Below the pieces are notes generated by a model. It did not search any database and was not told where the DNA came from. It saw only the letters and a list, made by a program, of their open reading frames with translations. A program made the translations under genes and the position numbers. A stretch of DNA of 64,000 nucleotides. Source: Synaphobranchus kaupii. Its lineage: Eukaryota > Chordata > Actinopteri > Anguilliformes > Synaphobranchidae. Position 1 is the first letter of the stretch. Every line of letters begins with the position of its first letter. The DNA lies in the NCBI GenBank assembly GCA_029718625.1, contig CM056391.1, positions 25,546,141 through 25,610,140 of the forward strand. Direction: 5' to 3'. This document shows positions 49,301-63,600 of the stretch, piece after piece.

Positions 49301-52300
49301 ACTGTATGTCCTTAACCCAACATCCTAATTTCCAAGCTAGCTGCTTATCCTGCTTGTCTTGCAAATCTGAGAGTCAAAAGGTGGGTGTTCACTTCCCAGG
49401 TGGCACATTTCCCAGAAGCCCACAGGATTCCGGAGGGTTTAGGTCACTGCAGAGGAAAACCGAGGTTTCCACCTTGACCCCCTCTCTGGCTGTTGCAAGC
49501 CTGTGCCTTTCATGATGGCATTAGCGATGTCCCACACACACACGCTCACACGCACCACACACACACCAGCACACATCGCCGGGACCTCCCCAGCCTGTCT
49601 GATGCGTTGCCCTCCCCTTTCTCCCCAGCTGCTAAACTCCCTGCCGTCCGAGGAGAACACACAATGCCGGCAGGGCCTCTACTTCCAGGACGGGGAGAGG
49701 CGGGTGGACTACGTTCTCACCTACCATGTGAAGAAGCCGGGCAGCTCGCGCTCCCGCCGACGCTCGTCTCGCATCATGGAGAGCGCGCTCGCTCGCAGCA
49801 TCCGACGAGCCCGCGCGCCGCCGCCCCGCGACGACCCTGAGATTGCCGCACAGGCGCACAACATTGACTACCACGAGGATGACAAGCTCTTTCGTCGTGA
49901 GGAGTTTGAATGCAACCTGCAGGAGATGGGCCTGGAGCTGGAGAAGGATGAGGATGTGAGTACCCACATGGTGTCTCTCTCTCTGTCTCTCTGTTTTCTT
50001 CCTTTTTTTTCTTCCCCCGCAACCATTGGCTCCCAGGTTAATGGGATTCGGGGCGAGTTGAGCGCAACTGCCTGGTGGCAGCTCCGGAGTGGGTACTCCA
50101 TCCGAGCACTGGCCGACCATCGTTTCTTTGTTCTCAGTATGGTGTTGGATCAGTGCATTTTGTCTTTGAGCTGAGGTCAGCTGGTTTGCTCGAAGCCACC
50201 ACAATAAAAAAGCTCACAAAAGGTATATTGTAGTCAGGCATAACGCAGGCTCTCAGGCATCAGCTGAATCCCTCCCCCCTCCAGTGCTACAGTTGGCTTC
50301 CCAGGGGCGTGGCATTTTTACATGTGCTGTGATTGGTCTGTGATTTTTCTTGTTTTCTTGATGTCTTTGCCCCACACAGATGTGAACCCCTGGATATTTT
50401 CTTACTCTTTCCATATGGTCTCAGTGGCAGAGAAGGGCCAACTGTCAATACACATTACTTTGCTCCTCTCAACCTTTCAGCCACTGACAATGGCCAACAT
50501 GACATGTTCTAGTTTCTAAGATATATTATTCCTGTTTTGGTGTGCAGTTTGTTATCAGTGACAGGCCCAACGGAGAGGGGAACATTCCCACCTTGAGGTG
50601 ACAAAAGCACAAATAGAATTACTGGGTGTTCAAAATCCAATCACAACTTGACTGTGACAAGGGTATAATTTGTGTGTGGATTGGACAGAGCATCATAGCA
50701 GAAATAGTTTCCCCTCATGCCAGCTTGAGACCTATGAAGGTGAGAGTCATCTGCCACCCAACTGGCCTAGAGTGCATGAGCCAGCCGGTTGGCTCAAACT
50801 CTGACTGTGGCAAAGCAACATCTGCAAAAAAAAGGGGTCTGCATTATCCAGCAGCGGGTCGTGTATATAGAGGTGACAGCAAAGGGTATCCACATCCTTC
50901 ATTTGGGCACACAGAGCTCTTCAGAGTAAGTCCTGACCACGCCAGCGCACGTAAGCATAATTGGCGGCCTCAAGGCCCTGGGTCAGTGATGGTTCCGTCG
51001 GTAGGGATCCACGTCTCAACGTTCTCTTGTGACTCCAGCTAGTCATAGGGCACCTGCAGGTCCGCCTGTTAAACTGCACAAGGAGTGCCTTCCTCTGATT
51101 TATTTCTGTACCCGACTTGCGAGCTGCAGTGTGATAAGTATGGTGATTGACATTGTGCTCAACCAGATCGATTGCTAAAAGTGTCGCGCTGTGATATGAT
51201 TATGAGGGTCCTGATATACAACTGGGCATTCCAAACTGGGAGAAAAAGGAGGGAAAAAACAATCCATTTTACTCTGGTCTTACAGAAGGATGAATTCTGC
51301 AGTTAATTCAATTGAAATACATTGATGTGACATAAAATGTTGTGCTTAGCAATATCCTTTTCATAATTTGTAATTATTTCTACGCATCTGATCATCTTTC
51401 ATAACATGGCATAACATACTGTATATAAATAGCAACATAGTGTTCCTTATTTATTGTCCTTAGAACATGACAATGAAATGCTTCCAAGAGGGTGGCTATA
51501 ATTTAATAACATTAGTGAACTTATTATAAAACCAGGCATTAGTTTTGTTTTGTAGAATGCTTATTCTACAGTGTTTCTTAATCTGCCTTTCTATAATGTG
51601 TACTCATGTTATGTACAGATATGAGATCCCCTACCAGTTACCCTCTACATCCCTTCATCTTTTGTCATCTCACTGAATTATTTGTGTGCTTTAAAGAACA
51701 TAAACATTCGAGATGATCTCTTGTAATGATTTATTGGGGGGGGCGTGTGGAGATTGTGAAGAATTGCTTTCATAAAACTCTGAATGGAAGGATATGTGAT
51801 TAAAATAGGCTCCTTGTGTATTTATAGATCATGAAAGATAGTGTTGACACAACCTAATCTGTGTATAAAAGATATTTGGTGAGATTAATTCACATCTGGG
51901 TCTGATTTTATGACAGCAGTGGGAAGTGGACGTTTAAATAATCCTCACTCACATAGAGTTAAGGCTTCCTCAAAGTCTCTCAGAGCGTGGGGTGGGCATG
52001 CGAGCTTTTGCCTATTCAAACAGATGGTATCTGAGACAAGCTTGAAAATGGAAAAGTTTAACCAGTTTCCTCTTTGAACATTATATACAAAATAGGTTCT
52101 TGGTGAACACGTGCCTTTATTGCCTTCTAATTTAGATCACATGAAATCATGATCTGAAATAAGTGATCTAAATGATCTAAAAACAAATAAGTAGGGAAAT
52201 TTATCTCCAGCATTAGGCTTTAGTACAGGAAATGTACAAACTTTCCATGCCATCTTCCGACCACAGTGGAAATACGTGCTTGATTTTCTTCTGTAATCAT

Positions 52301-55300
52301 GTGATTTTTAATTTATATAATGTTGATGTTACACTGTATGTGATGGTAATACGTGTATTGTTAACTACCAGAGAGAAATCAAAACAGCCTGATCATTGGG
52401 TACAATTCCTGTTTGAATGATAAACAAAATGTCATAGCTGTAGCATTAAAAAGGAATGAGCTCCTCTTTTCATTTTCATTTTCATTTTCATTGCCACAAG
52501 GAATCATTTTTTCATGCAGCCAAGGATTGTGTACCGTTAATGAATCGTACTAGTAGTAATGTTACTGCTACTTACAATATATACTGTACCAAGTGTTACA
52601 TCATTTACATTTTTGTAATGTTTCCATCTGCAGTTAGACACAGTCAGCCATTGTCACAGATGGCCCAGTATGAATACAGAACAATGCACTGTACCCTGAT
52701 TTTTTGCTTGGAAAGATTCAGTCGCAACAAAAACAAACGTAGTTACATGATAGTACATACATAAAGTGGCTTCGAGAAAATTATATTTATACGTTATATA
52801 TTTTCCTGTTATGAGCATTTATGTTAAATGTACATTCATGGAGACCATCATATTTACATTATAGTGCCTTTTGGCAACCTCTTGTAATTAACAAAATAAA
52901 CCAGTGCCCAATAATTTATTGAAAAATAATAGTAAAATTGAAAATGTCTGATATGCATGCCTCAGTATAAAAAGTGGACAGTGCATGATTTTATTGTCAG
53001 GTCTTCCTAGTTACACAGAACCATTTTCTGTTTCGCTTTTATTGGTTTTTATGTGTGTTTTATGCGATGCGATGCGTGTGTGTGTGTGTGGGACATCGAA
53101 TACAGTAATGCGATGCGATGAAATGTTAACTTCAGCTAATTACCAACCTGTTATTTGTTGTAGTGTAATAATGTTACACTGGTTTGCAATGGTAGCTCTC
53201 AAATGATGAATTATTGAGACCTAATGTTAAGACAGCATATGTGCTGGACAGTGCATTAGCTATAACTTTTCAAGTCCTCTAACTTATCCATGTATGGATC
53301 AGCAGTTGACATGCTTGTCTTTCATTATACTTCTGTGTAACGTAGAAGTATGATTCTACTTTTTATTGGAGTTTTTGAACTCTTTTAAAATTGCACATCT
53401 GACTCTATCAGAGACATAGATTTTACTTCTGTGTGACCAAAATGATGCCTGACTCTCAGCTCTACATAATACATCTTTTCCCTCATTCTTTTAATGCACA
53501 TGCTCATTGGTTGTGTATCCATACTTGTAATCTGATCGTGTTAGCTCAGTTTTGCATTATTTTTGGACATTCAGTATCCTTCCTGCTTATACAACATGAT
53601 TTATGTCTGTGTTCATTGCAGAGCAATGGGCTCTGGGCCAGTGATATTCCTCGCTGTAAACCTTTTATCTGTCACGACTTTGTGATGTCCGATTTGTACA
53701 CACATTATCCCATCTCTATGGACAGTACAAAAGCAGAGAGAGCATGACATCTGTGTGGGGCAAACTCGCTCACAGCACCCCAAGACTCACAGTGATTCAG
53801 TGGTTCTCTGAGAGCCTAGGACAACACTGTGCCTCGCGGCAGTTGCAATTGTGGGGCCATGTGATTTGATTCTTAGCGGCAAGTCTCCCCACTTGCAACC
53901 AGGATCTGCAGAGAAGAAGGCCACCAAAGCAAAGATAAAAAATGCTCAAGGCAAGAGATGGCCAATGTTATGAGGGATTGATTTTTTAGATGGCTGAAAT
54001 GCACCCAGTTTTTCATGCAATGAATGGTTTTGAATAGAAACCTGAATTCCTCATCAACATGGAAATGATGAGAGGCCATGGGAAAGTGTAAGGACCCAGA
54101 GAGTGGCTGCAGAAAGAAACAGAACAGACCAAAAACATAGCCTTGGGGTACTCCATTAGAGAATTATCAGAACAGAACCTCTCTAGGAGACTTGACAAGG
54201 GCAAACACCAAGGTAACAAGAGGACCATGTATGAGCAGAATGGGTGATCCCCACATTACCAGCAGAGAACATTTAGCAACCATACTGAAAATGGAAGAGG
54301 GATCAAAAAGAATTACGATGGAGGAAAGCAAAGTGGCTTATGCAAGAAGAAGAGTTGCAGTTAGGAGACTGAATCACTGGAATCAAGTGAGAGAGCGAGA
54401 GAGAGAGAAAAAAGACTCAAGTGAGGGAGACAAAATCCATATTTCAAAGGATTATTGAATATTCTTGGTAAGAGTTTGTAAAAAGAAATGGAAGATAGTA
54501 TTTGATGAGATGAATGCAGGCCAGTTAAAGAAAGAAAATAAGGTACTTAAAGGATGAGCAGGTACTGGGTTATCTGGTGTGGTGGATTATGGGGTTGAGT
54601 TAAATGGATATTGAGTAACTGCTGGGCTTGTAACCTAAAGATCACAGGTTAAGGTGGGACACTGTGCAAGGTAGCTTCAGTAAATATCTAGCTGTATGCA
54701 CACAGAACATACTGTATATCCACAGAGGAGTCTATCAAGGACTATGGACAAGATTTTGCGTTATTGTTTGTGGTTAAATGGAGCATCACCACTGTATTAG
54801 AGGAGATGTGAGGTCTGAAAAATGTGATGTATTTGCATGGATTGAGAGTTACAGATGAATACAATCTGAGTATAAAGTATTTCAGATTGAAAATAATTAT
54901 TTCGGGAGTCTGGATTTGGTGATCACTCATGAAACCATATTGAGATAGATAGATAAAATGTTAAGCCAGCAAAGTGTCTGTAGTCTAGGAACCCCCTCTG
55001 CAAAATCCAGGCATTCTAAATTTTCTCCAAGATTTATTTATAACCAAATGGATATCATGGTCTCAACAGATGTTTTCCATAATGGGTTTATGAAAGGGTG
55101 AACATGAGTATGAATGTGATGAATGATTAACCAAATCAACCAACCATTGTTGCTTTAGTCTTACGCACTTTCAAGAAGCTGAGTCACGAGCAATAAATAC
55201 AGGCTGGCTTCTGTTTGTGTCTTCAGCTCTGATCACAGAATGCTATTTGTTTTAAGTAGCTGTTTGTGTACTGTTTGATACTGTCCACTTCCAAAATGAT

Positions 55301-58300
55301 GCTCATGCTTACGTTTACACTTGGCTGTGGCATGTTTTGGTATGTGACTCTGTTTGCAACAGAACTATACAGGAAGTGCCTCAAGCTAATTTCCCATATG
55401 ATTTGACTTGTCTTTTTGTGTCATGAGTGGCCTACTTTGGTTTTTAATTTTTATTTAATTGAAGAAAGTAATTTGTCTACAGGTGCATTTTTTGCCTCCA
55501 ATTGCCGCCTTTGTCCTTCTTTTGTTCATTTTTCAGGCCACCGAAACCTGTCATCAATGTAGTGGGTCTAGTGTTCTGATAACAAAGAGGTCATGTTTGC
55601 AGTAAAGGACCAACCATTCATGAATTGAATCTTTGAATTGGAATTTATCTGACCATTCTTTTAATCTGCTCCACTGCCACCAAGGGTATACAACTTTGAG
55701 AGAAACGTTTACATTGTAAATTCTGTGCATTCTTGGGTTTAACCCCTCCATTTCCTGTCATGCTCATTTCAACAAATGACTATCCTGTGAATGAGAGCTG
55801 TTTATGAGTAACAAGTAACATAGATCCAGTAGAAGTGGAACACAATATAGATTATACACTCGATACCTGAAAGAAAATAAATAAATATGGCTTTAACTCC
55901 CTTAGCACATTTATTGAACTTTGGTTCAATAACTATACCAAATGGGTTGCAGCCCTAATGTTTTTTTTTTCCATTTATTTGTATTTTCATTTGTATTTTC
56001 CCTTTAATATGCACCCTATTTCCCAAGATGACAAGACTTTTTATTGCTGTGAGTGACGGCACCAGATTTTTAACTGTTTTTAGCACAAGAGCTTTAAGAC
56101 CAGAACAGGAGGACCCGCGATCCAATCACATGATGTCAGTGACTGAATCTTGACAGAATGATCTTGCATACTGTTGTCTAAAATAATAATGTCTGTACAC
56201 GTGAGATTTAGAAAATCTAAACTTCACTTTTTTGAACTGAATATAATGTAGTTGATTACTGTTAGTAGACTAAATGTTACAGTTGAACAGACATTAAAAA
56301 CTTTTACCAGTTGATTATCGTTGTAAATTTTGTTCCATTACAGGTAGTATAATGAGGTGAATCCCTAATTTTATACAGTCTGTGGGTGAATCCATAGGGC
56401 CATTTCCTATGACATTTAAGTTGGGTGTATTGTCTTGTTTAATCTTGTATTGTAACTTTTTAAATAAATTGTCTTCTGGTCACATTGGTTAATTACTTAA
56501 CTGGTGTAATTTTCTTTTGCCACATTTGTGCTGGCAAGGCCTCCTTTTAAGACATTGCTGGGTGGCTCACTCTGTTAAGATGCTGTTCCGGTGGTTGGGG
56601 CCCCGCAGTCTTTTATGAAATCCAGTCCATACCATAGACTGTATAAAAATATGGACAAAGCCACTGTGACGTCACCCATTGCCTTTCCACGGCCTCGTAA
56701 AAACTGAATTGAAACTCTGGATGTCTTTTTCATCGTCCGTTTGTACAAACTGTGCCTGCTCCGTGGAGCCGAAGAGGACTCAACCTGTCCCTCTGATTTG
56801 TCCTGAACAAATGTTACCCTGTCCAAACGACACAATATTTATAAAATCAGCACATGCAGAGGCATTAGATGAAGGAAAGGCACCTATTGCAATTACATTT
56901 TTTTGTGGGAAAATTTTTTTGACTGAGTATTTTGATCACATTGCTGCCATTGACTTACATAGTGAAAGACCTATACTGGAGCCAATCGCAGTGGTGCTAG
57001 TGAGCAACGGCAAAATTGCCGCTCCCAGCCCAACCACAAAGTGGTTAATTCAACCACTCGCTATATACAGTAGCTTCAAGCTAAATGCTCACGTAGCATT
57101 TCACATCACTATGTGCCTTTGTGTTTTTTGTGTTTTAGACCAAAATTCCTGGGGTAGGGTTTGTGAAAATACATGCGCCATGGCATGTACTTTGTCGAGA
57201 GGCTGAGTTCATGAAACTGAAGATGCCAACTAAAAAGGTAAGCCACATCTCCTTGGTCTGCCAGATACTGAAAGAAAGTTAAATGTGCGATCTGTTTTTT
57301 TATTCCTGTTTTTTTTAAATGATATTTAGGTATATCAGGTCAATGAGGGAAGCAACCTGGTGGAGAAGATCAACACATTCATTCACAAAGTGACAGAGCC
57401 TCTGCAACCGAAAGTGGAGGAGAACAGGATACAGAACGTCAAACAACTCTCCTACCCCTTCTCTAGAGAAAAGCAACACCTGTAAGTCCTCTTCTGCGAG
57501 ACTTCTCACATGACACAGAGGCATAACCAGGCTTACCTAACCCCTCTTTTGGAGATATTTGCTCAATTTTATGGGCTCTGCAAACCTCTATAGTAATATT
57601 ATTTACTGATGTGGACAGAGATTTGGATTAAAAATTCAGAGAACATTGCGACTCTGTTATTCTGCCCAGAGGCAGTATTAAAGTATTAAAGCAATCCAGA
57701 AATACTCTCAGGAGCTCGACAAAGGCTAAATTCTTAACCTGGAAAAATTTCACTAGAGTGCAAGTGAGGTGTAATCGAGAATGAATGACAGAAAAACAAC
57801 CCGACACTGTGCTGTTGGCAAACCAAAACATGCTTGTCCTCATGTAATCGCACTAATGAATGGCCAAAACAAGCCTCCTTATAAACTGGTCAAGAAAATA
57901 AATATTTGTGTTTTTATATAAAAACACAGATTATCTTAAACAAATGGTAAAGAGTTTATTTGTTTAAGGCACAGCCTGTGAACAGGTCTGTTTTTGTACA
58001 ACAGAGTGTAGCCAGAGGTCATCTGCTATTCTGGGCAACCTTCTCCCCTGGAACACTATTCTATTCCTGCAAACAAACACCCAGCTGGCTACCTATGGAT
58101 ATTGAAGAATCCTTCCATGGTGTATCACCTTCATTCACCTGTCTGCTGGGCCCTCTGAAGTGTTTCATGTAGTTTCATCACCCTGATTTGCTCTGTTGCA
58201 TTTGAGTGTTTGTGTCTGTCTGTTTGTGTGCACATGTGTGCATGTGCTTTTATGCAGGTGTGTGTGTGTGTGTGTGTGTGTATTAAGCCTTTTGAAATGG

Positions 58301-60493
58301 CATTTGATGGTTACAGATTATAGAGTATTTCTTTATGATGTTACCGAATGGCTGTGGAATTTGTGGCCATGAAATGCAAGTTTGATGCCAGGAAATACGA
58401 TGAACTAACTACGGCGCCTCTTTTTTTTTTCTTCTCAACAGGTTTGATTTGTCAGACAGAGACTCCTTTTTTGACAGTAAAACAAGAAATTCAATTGTAA
58501 GTTCTCTACTAGCCAACTTTGGCTGCCAATAAATTTAAACATGGATTTGTATATGTGCAAATAGCGGAGTATGCACTCACTGTATGTATGAGAATGAAAC
58601 TTGTTCTCTGTCTATAGTCCTATTTGGATGGGATAAGCTTTCAGGACAATGTCTGGAAAGTAATTGTTATCACAGGACGTCTGTAATGTTAATGACCGAT
58701 TCGGATGGGCTAAAGTATCTCCGTAATCAGCTTCTAGAAATGCAGAGATGGGAGTGTCAATTCACACGGGATTGCTTTTACTGGGCATTTTACATTAGGT
58801 AAAAGACGCCAGAATCTTTACTGGCGCGGGAGCACGCAGTCCGTAAAAGTTATAGACATGGCAGATTCGGATGGGACTAAAATAACGGAGATCCTCCGGT
58901 CATAATTACATTCCCCCACCTCCCCCATTAAAACTTATCCCATCCGAATAGGGCTTATGTCAAAATTTAAAAGCAAATTTCCTGACCCTCAGTTTAGTGT
59001 TTGTGGTGTTTCTAAGATTACGCATTTTGTGTCTGTCATCTTAAACACAAATAGTAATGAAAGATTTTCTTCTTATGTAATTGATTAATTAGTAGTTATT
59101 AATCTTCAATTTTTGAACTGCCATCTGTCTTTCTGCACTGCCCATCTGCTTTGTTTCATATGAGCTGATTTGGACAGATGGAAAAGAAAGATATCTGCCC
59201 AGTTTGAAGCTCAGCTAATCCTGGTTGGGTTTTGTACATGAATGCTGTTTAGTGTGTTTAGATCAATACAGTAACTGTGTGTGGTATACAGAGTCTGATG
59301 TATTTTTTAATCTTGTCCATACCAGGTTTTTGAAATATTGAAACGCACAAAATGCACAAAAGCCAAATACATCATGGGTAAGTTGCATCTCCTCACCTTT
59401 GTTACACTGAGACATTTTCTTGATGTGAAGGCAATTACGGTTATTACGTTAATTTTCGTAGGAATCACCAGTCTACTTGCAAGTGGGGTGTACGTGGCTG
59501 CTTATCCTTTACACGATGTGAGTATTAGTATCAGTAATGGTGTATGTTTAATACTCATCATGAGCAATTAAACAGGCTTCTTGTTAGTCTTGCATTAAAA
59601 TGTAAACCTCTAATAAGGCCATGTGTGTTACATAGGAAGGTACTGTCTGCAGCAGTCCATGTGATTCATTGTTTTTGTTAAGTGTACATATTTCAGTACC
59701 AGCAAACTGAATGGAAAATTGAACGGAGAGACTATATCTGAATCTATTAGGTAATGTATTGAAGGGGAAGGCATGCTGAATTTAATAGTTTTGAACAGTA
59801 CAGTCATTGTCACTTTTTTATTGCAGGGGAACATAGATGTTGAAAACACAGAACCTAACGACAGGAAGGTAAGAGACGATAGCCCTGCCTGCTTTCTGGC
59901 CAGCACAGCTGTGCTATCCGTTGGCTCCTTGGCATTTGAGAGAAGAACGTGCGCACCATTTCGACAGGGCAAACTCATCTCCCCGTCCACAGGCAGTGTT
60001 ATTGTAGGGGTTGACAGCTCATTTAAGTGCTTTCAAACAATCTTATCAGTTGGACCCGGTGCTGAAGCACCTTTGGCAGCGGAGTTCCAGCATATCACTG
60101 AAGTGGGACACTCGACGTGTGTGTCTGGACAGGTGTTTACAGTCACAGGGGTAATCTCTTTAATGAGTCTCTCTGATAGCCTGGGCCGTCTGTGTTTCCT
60201 CATCCTTTAAGCGTGCTGTTACATAACCCCAGTGTCCAGACAGGAGGGTGGGTTCATGGTGGGGGGTGTGTTGGTGTGCCTAAACAACACAGCTGTTGAA
60301 AGCTTCAGCACCCAAGAGGCCTGTATGGCCCCGTGTCCAAAGGTTGGGAATATTTCAGACATATGGCTTTATTACAATGGAACAATAACACTAGTGTTGA
60401 AATGTCCATAAATAGTAGGACACAGGCATCCACTTTTGATGGGTCGGGTGCGGTTTCAGGGAGTGGGTAACGTTAATCATGGTTCATGTTTAC

Positions 60494-60530
<37 letters not shown>

Positions 60531-60658
60531 CTTACAAACATACAGGGGCACAAGGTCTCAGCATCCACATAGCATATACTTCAATCATTGTGTGGATTTA
60601 ATTTAATTGTCAATACAAATACTCAGCCACGTGCATGCACATGTGTCTGGGTTTGCCA

Positions 60659-60698
<40 letters not shown>

Positions 60699-63600
60699 CA
60701 GGTATGCATACACATGTGCTTGTGTGTTTATAGGTGCATTTATATGTCTGGCAGCATTCTGAACCTGCCTCATACTTTCTTTGTCCCTTGACAGCTGACG
60801 CATTATACAGATGACTCAGTGGTATAGTGGAATTTTATCAATTCACAGCTGTGCAGATTATAGGTTACTTCCTTTGGCAAGCTGATAAATGAGTGGGAAG
60901 GAAGTCTCTACAAATGGTCCTGAGATCCACTGGGGACAGTGTGTAATTTAGTGCTCTTGCCCATACAGAGCTTAATAGCATGGGTAGCCTTGTTATTAAC
61001 CCCGAGGGGAAGTGAAATCGGTTCAGGGCTCAGTCTCTGGGGTAATGCTGTGGAGAGCATTTGGAAGAGCTCTGCCTGGCCAGGCGGGGGATCAAAATTG
61101 TGCTTCAGCAGCCACGCACTTTCTTTCCCTCCTTTTATCTGCGCCTCGGTCCATCTCATTCGACTGCCCCTTGGACAGAGTCCACATTTTAAAAGGCCAT
61201 TTCATTTGGTTAACTCCTGGCTGTCATCTCACAAGTTCGGTTTTGCATTGCGATGAGTTTGATCTATGCGTAGGCTATTCGCAGCATTTTACGGGAGCCG
61301 GTGGCGCGCACATACACGTTTGTACCTCTGGCATAATTTTCACATGCATGCAGCATTTTAGAGAACAAAACTTTTGGAGGAAAATAAATAGGCGCTATGC
61401 GATTGTTGGGAAACTATTTGCACAAGGCTTGCTCTTTAGCAGAGATATGGGGGAAAAAGGTGTGGTGTTTTTATGTACAAGGCGAGGAGCACCTGATGCT
61501 GCAAGATTCCAGGTTTTGGGGAGGGGCTATTCTGTGCCTGATGAATGCGCCCTCTTGGCATCACTTCAGCGGGTAGCAGTTTCACCCCCCTGCCACTTTC
61601 ACAGGGTCCAGTGAAGTCCTGTCTTAATGCCAGCAAGCGGGGTTGTTGGTGGCAGGGACTCAAATGCATACTATATACTCCCACTGATTGGTAACTTCAG
61701 GAATACCACTTGGCATTTAAGGGAATGGAGCACAAAAAATAAGAGGACCACACCCATGGCAGGGCTTGAGATTAGCTTTTCCACTGGTGGCATTGCTGCG
61801 ACCAACTTTCTCAGTTTGCACCAGCAATGATTTGTTCAAACACCTACCTTTTTTTTTTTGTTGTTGATGCGGCATGGTAGACCTTGCACTCTTATGAAAT
61901 TTTTTCTCAATTTGCATACCCTAGTTTTACATTGATGTAAAGATTTATAGTGACTCTTGACGTGACAAAATATGCAAAATCTTTTTATTTGAATATCAAG
62001 TTACTGTACTGTCTCCTCTACCCTCTCCTCTTTTTTCCTTTTTAAAGTAGTCAGCTATAGTTTCATTTTTGTAAAATGATAGGCTAAATTGATCGTTTTG
62101 CAACTTTTGATGTTCTCGACTTTAGAGAACGTGATAGGCCTATTATTTTTCACAGGTAACACTAGGCTACTCCAATCAGGGAGCAGGCCTAATGAAAATA
62201 GACTACCGTAAAACTTCCAGTAATCGCCAGGGAGTTAATTTGCTTCAATGACCAAATGCACCAGGCGCTTTTGAGACCTGCGTATATTTAAAGCTGCATT
62301 ATGCAAGTTTTGAGAACCTCGCTGAAGGAGCATCCAGCACCATTTGGAATCTCATAGCTGCCCATTTTTCAATATAGTGTGTGTCGCATATGTGTCATGC
62401 ATTAAAAAATGTAGTAAAAAAACATACTTGTATATATTAATAGGCTACTGATGAATTTGCAAATATAAAAAATCTGTGATGAAACATCTCATTTTAGAGC
62501 CTGAGGTAAGTGAAAGTTTGTGAAGTATAAAATCTTTATGGGAGAGTGCCACCAGAATCACCCACAAAAAAGGTATATTTTCTTACATTCTATACAGCTA
62601 CCACACAAATGACCCCATACGGCACCTTTGTATAAATTGGTAAAGGACTTTTGAAAACATAGCATTATGTTTATTGCATGTTTACTATTTAATCCCAACA
62701 AATTTGAAAAGTCATATAGTGTCAAGATGTATAAAATTAACTGGATTTTAAGAGACATACAAACACTGAACCGGGTCAAATTTACCCCAAAGATAATATG
62801 AGGGTTAATTTTGGCTAGCTGCCGTCATTTTGGGTGACAGAGATGTTTAAAATTAGACTTTCTGCTCTTGTGAGTATTTGTCCAAAGGCTAATGTTAAAC
62901 AGTGAGTAAGAACTTCTTGCAGCACTGGCCTAAGCCCCGCCTTGCAGCATTTAATCCCCAGAACCACCTCTATCATTATCACGTACTCACTCCTGACAGC
63001 TGAAGGAAAAAAGCTGGCTGCAGTCCCTCCCTCCTTCTGGACTGCCTATCAGTCAATAGCACATAGAGCACATAGCACATATTTTTTTCAGTACACTGAT
63101 TGTTTTCTTTGCATACTTTCTCAAGGAAATACAAGCGAAATTCAAGTGCTGAAGTGCTTGTGGTCATACGCAATGGGAAAATAGTGATTGTGTGGTTCTC
63201 TTTGTTTTTCAGCTCTTGCGCGAAGAGTGGGCAAGTTACGGTGCTTTCTACAAGTATCAGCCCATTGGTCTGATCAGGTGAGACTGCAGTCTACCTCATA
63301 CCATGTTGTGTAGTCAACATGGGTTTGAACACACCTGTGGTTTTTCCCTTCCAAAAATAAAATCCAGGAAGCACTTATGGACATACAAAATGTGGACCTA
63401 AAACTGGTGTGGATTTAGTCTGTGCAACTAAACCCATAATTGTTCCTGGAGGTAGTTTCAAACGATTGTCCGTTTTCACACATAATCCAGTTCAATCTTA
63501 AACTCATGTCATAAATTTAAGATGATTTCAAGGTCATACATTTGTCATGTATGCAGGGGCAAGCCCTACTCTCAAGCCAGCCACCCTTCTAACAGCCAAG

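Larger units (their letters stand above)
42765..49628 (+). other. ano1: ano1 intron 2
   Basis: 6.9 kb. Holds a decayed SINE (42873-43027) and the Tc1-like transposon at 47709-49304. A CA-rich tract (49533-49576) precedes the exon 3 acceptor. The stretch 43028-47708 shows no gene. Confidence 0.75.

Noticed and set aside
49503..50174. 223-codon open frame over ano1 exon 3
   Set aside because: Only 49629-49955 is coding. The rest is readthrough into intron past a good acceptor and a GTGAGT donor, and splice phases on both sides fix the exon.
54192..54458. 88-codon charged open frame
   Set aside because: Sits in ano1 intron 3. The charged end comes from a GA-rich repeat.
59773..60210. 145-codon open frame
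   Set aside because: It contains exon 9 (59827-59868) but otherwise reads intron. The GTAAGA donor and the in-phase join to exon 10 show the true limits.
61012..61614. 200-codon open frame
   Set aside because: Lies in ano1 intron 9, shows no domain or known motif and has no support as a gene.
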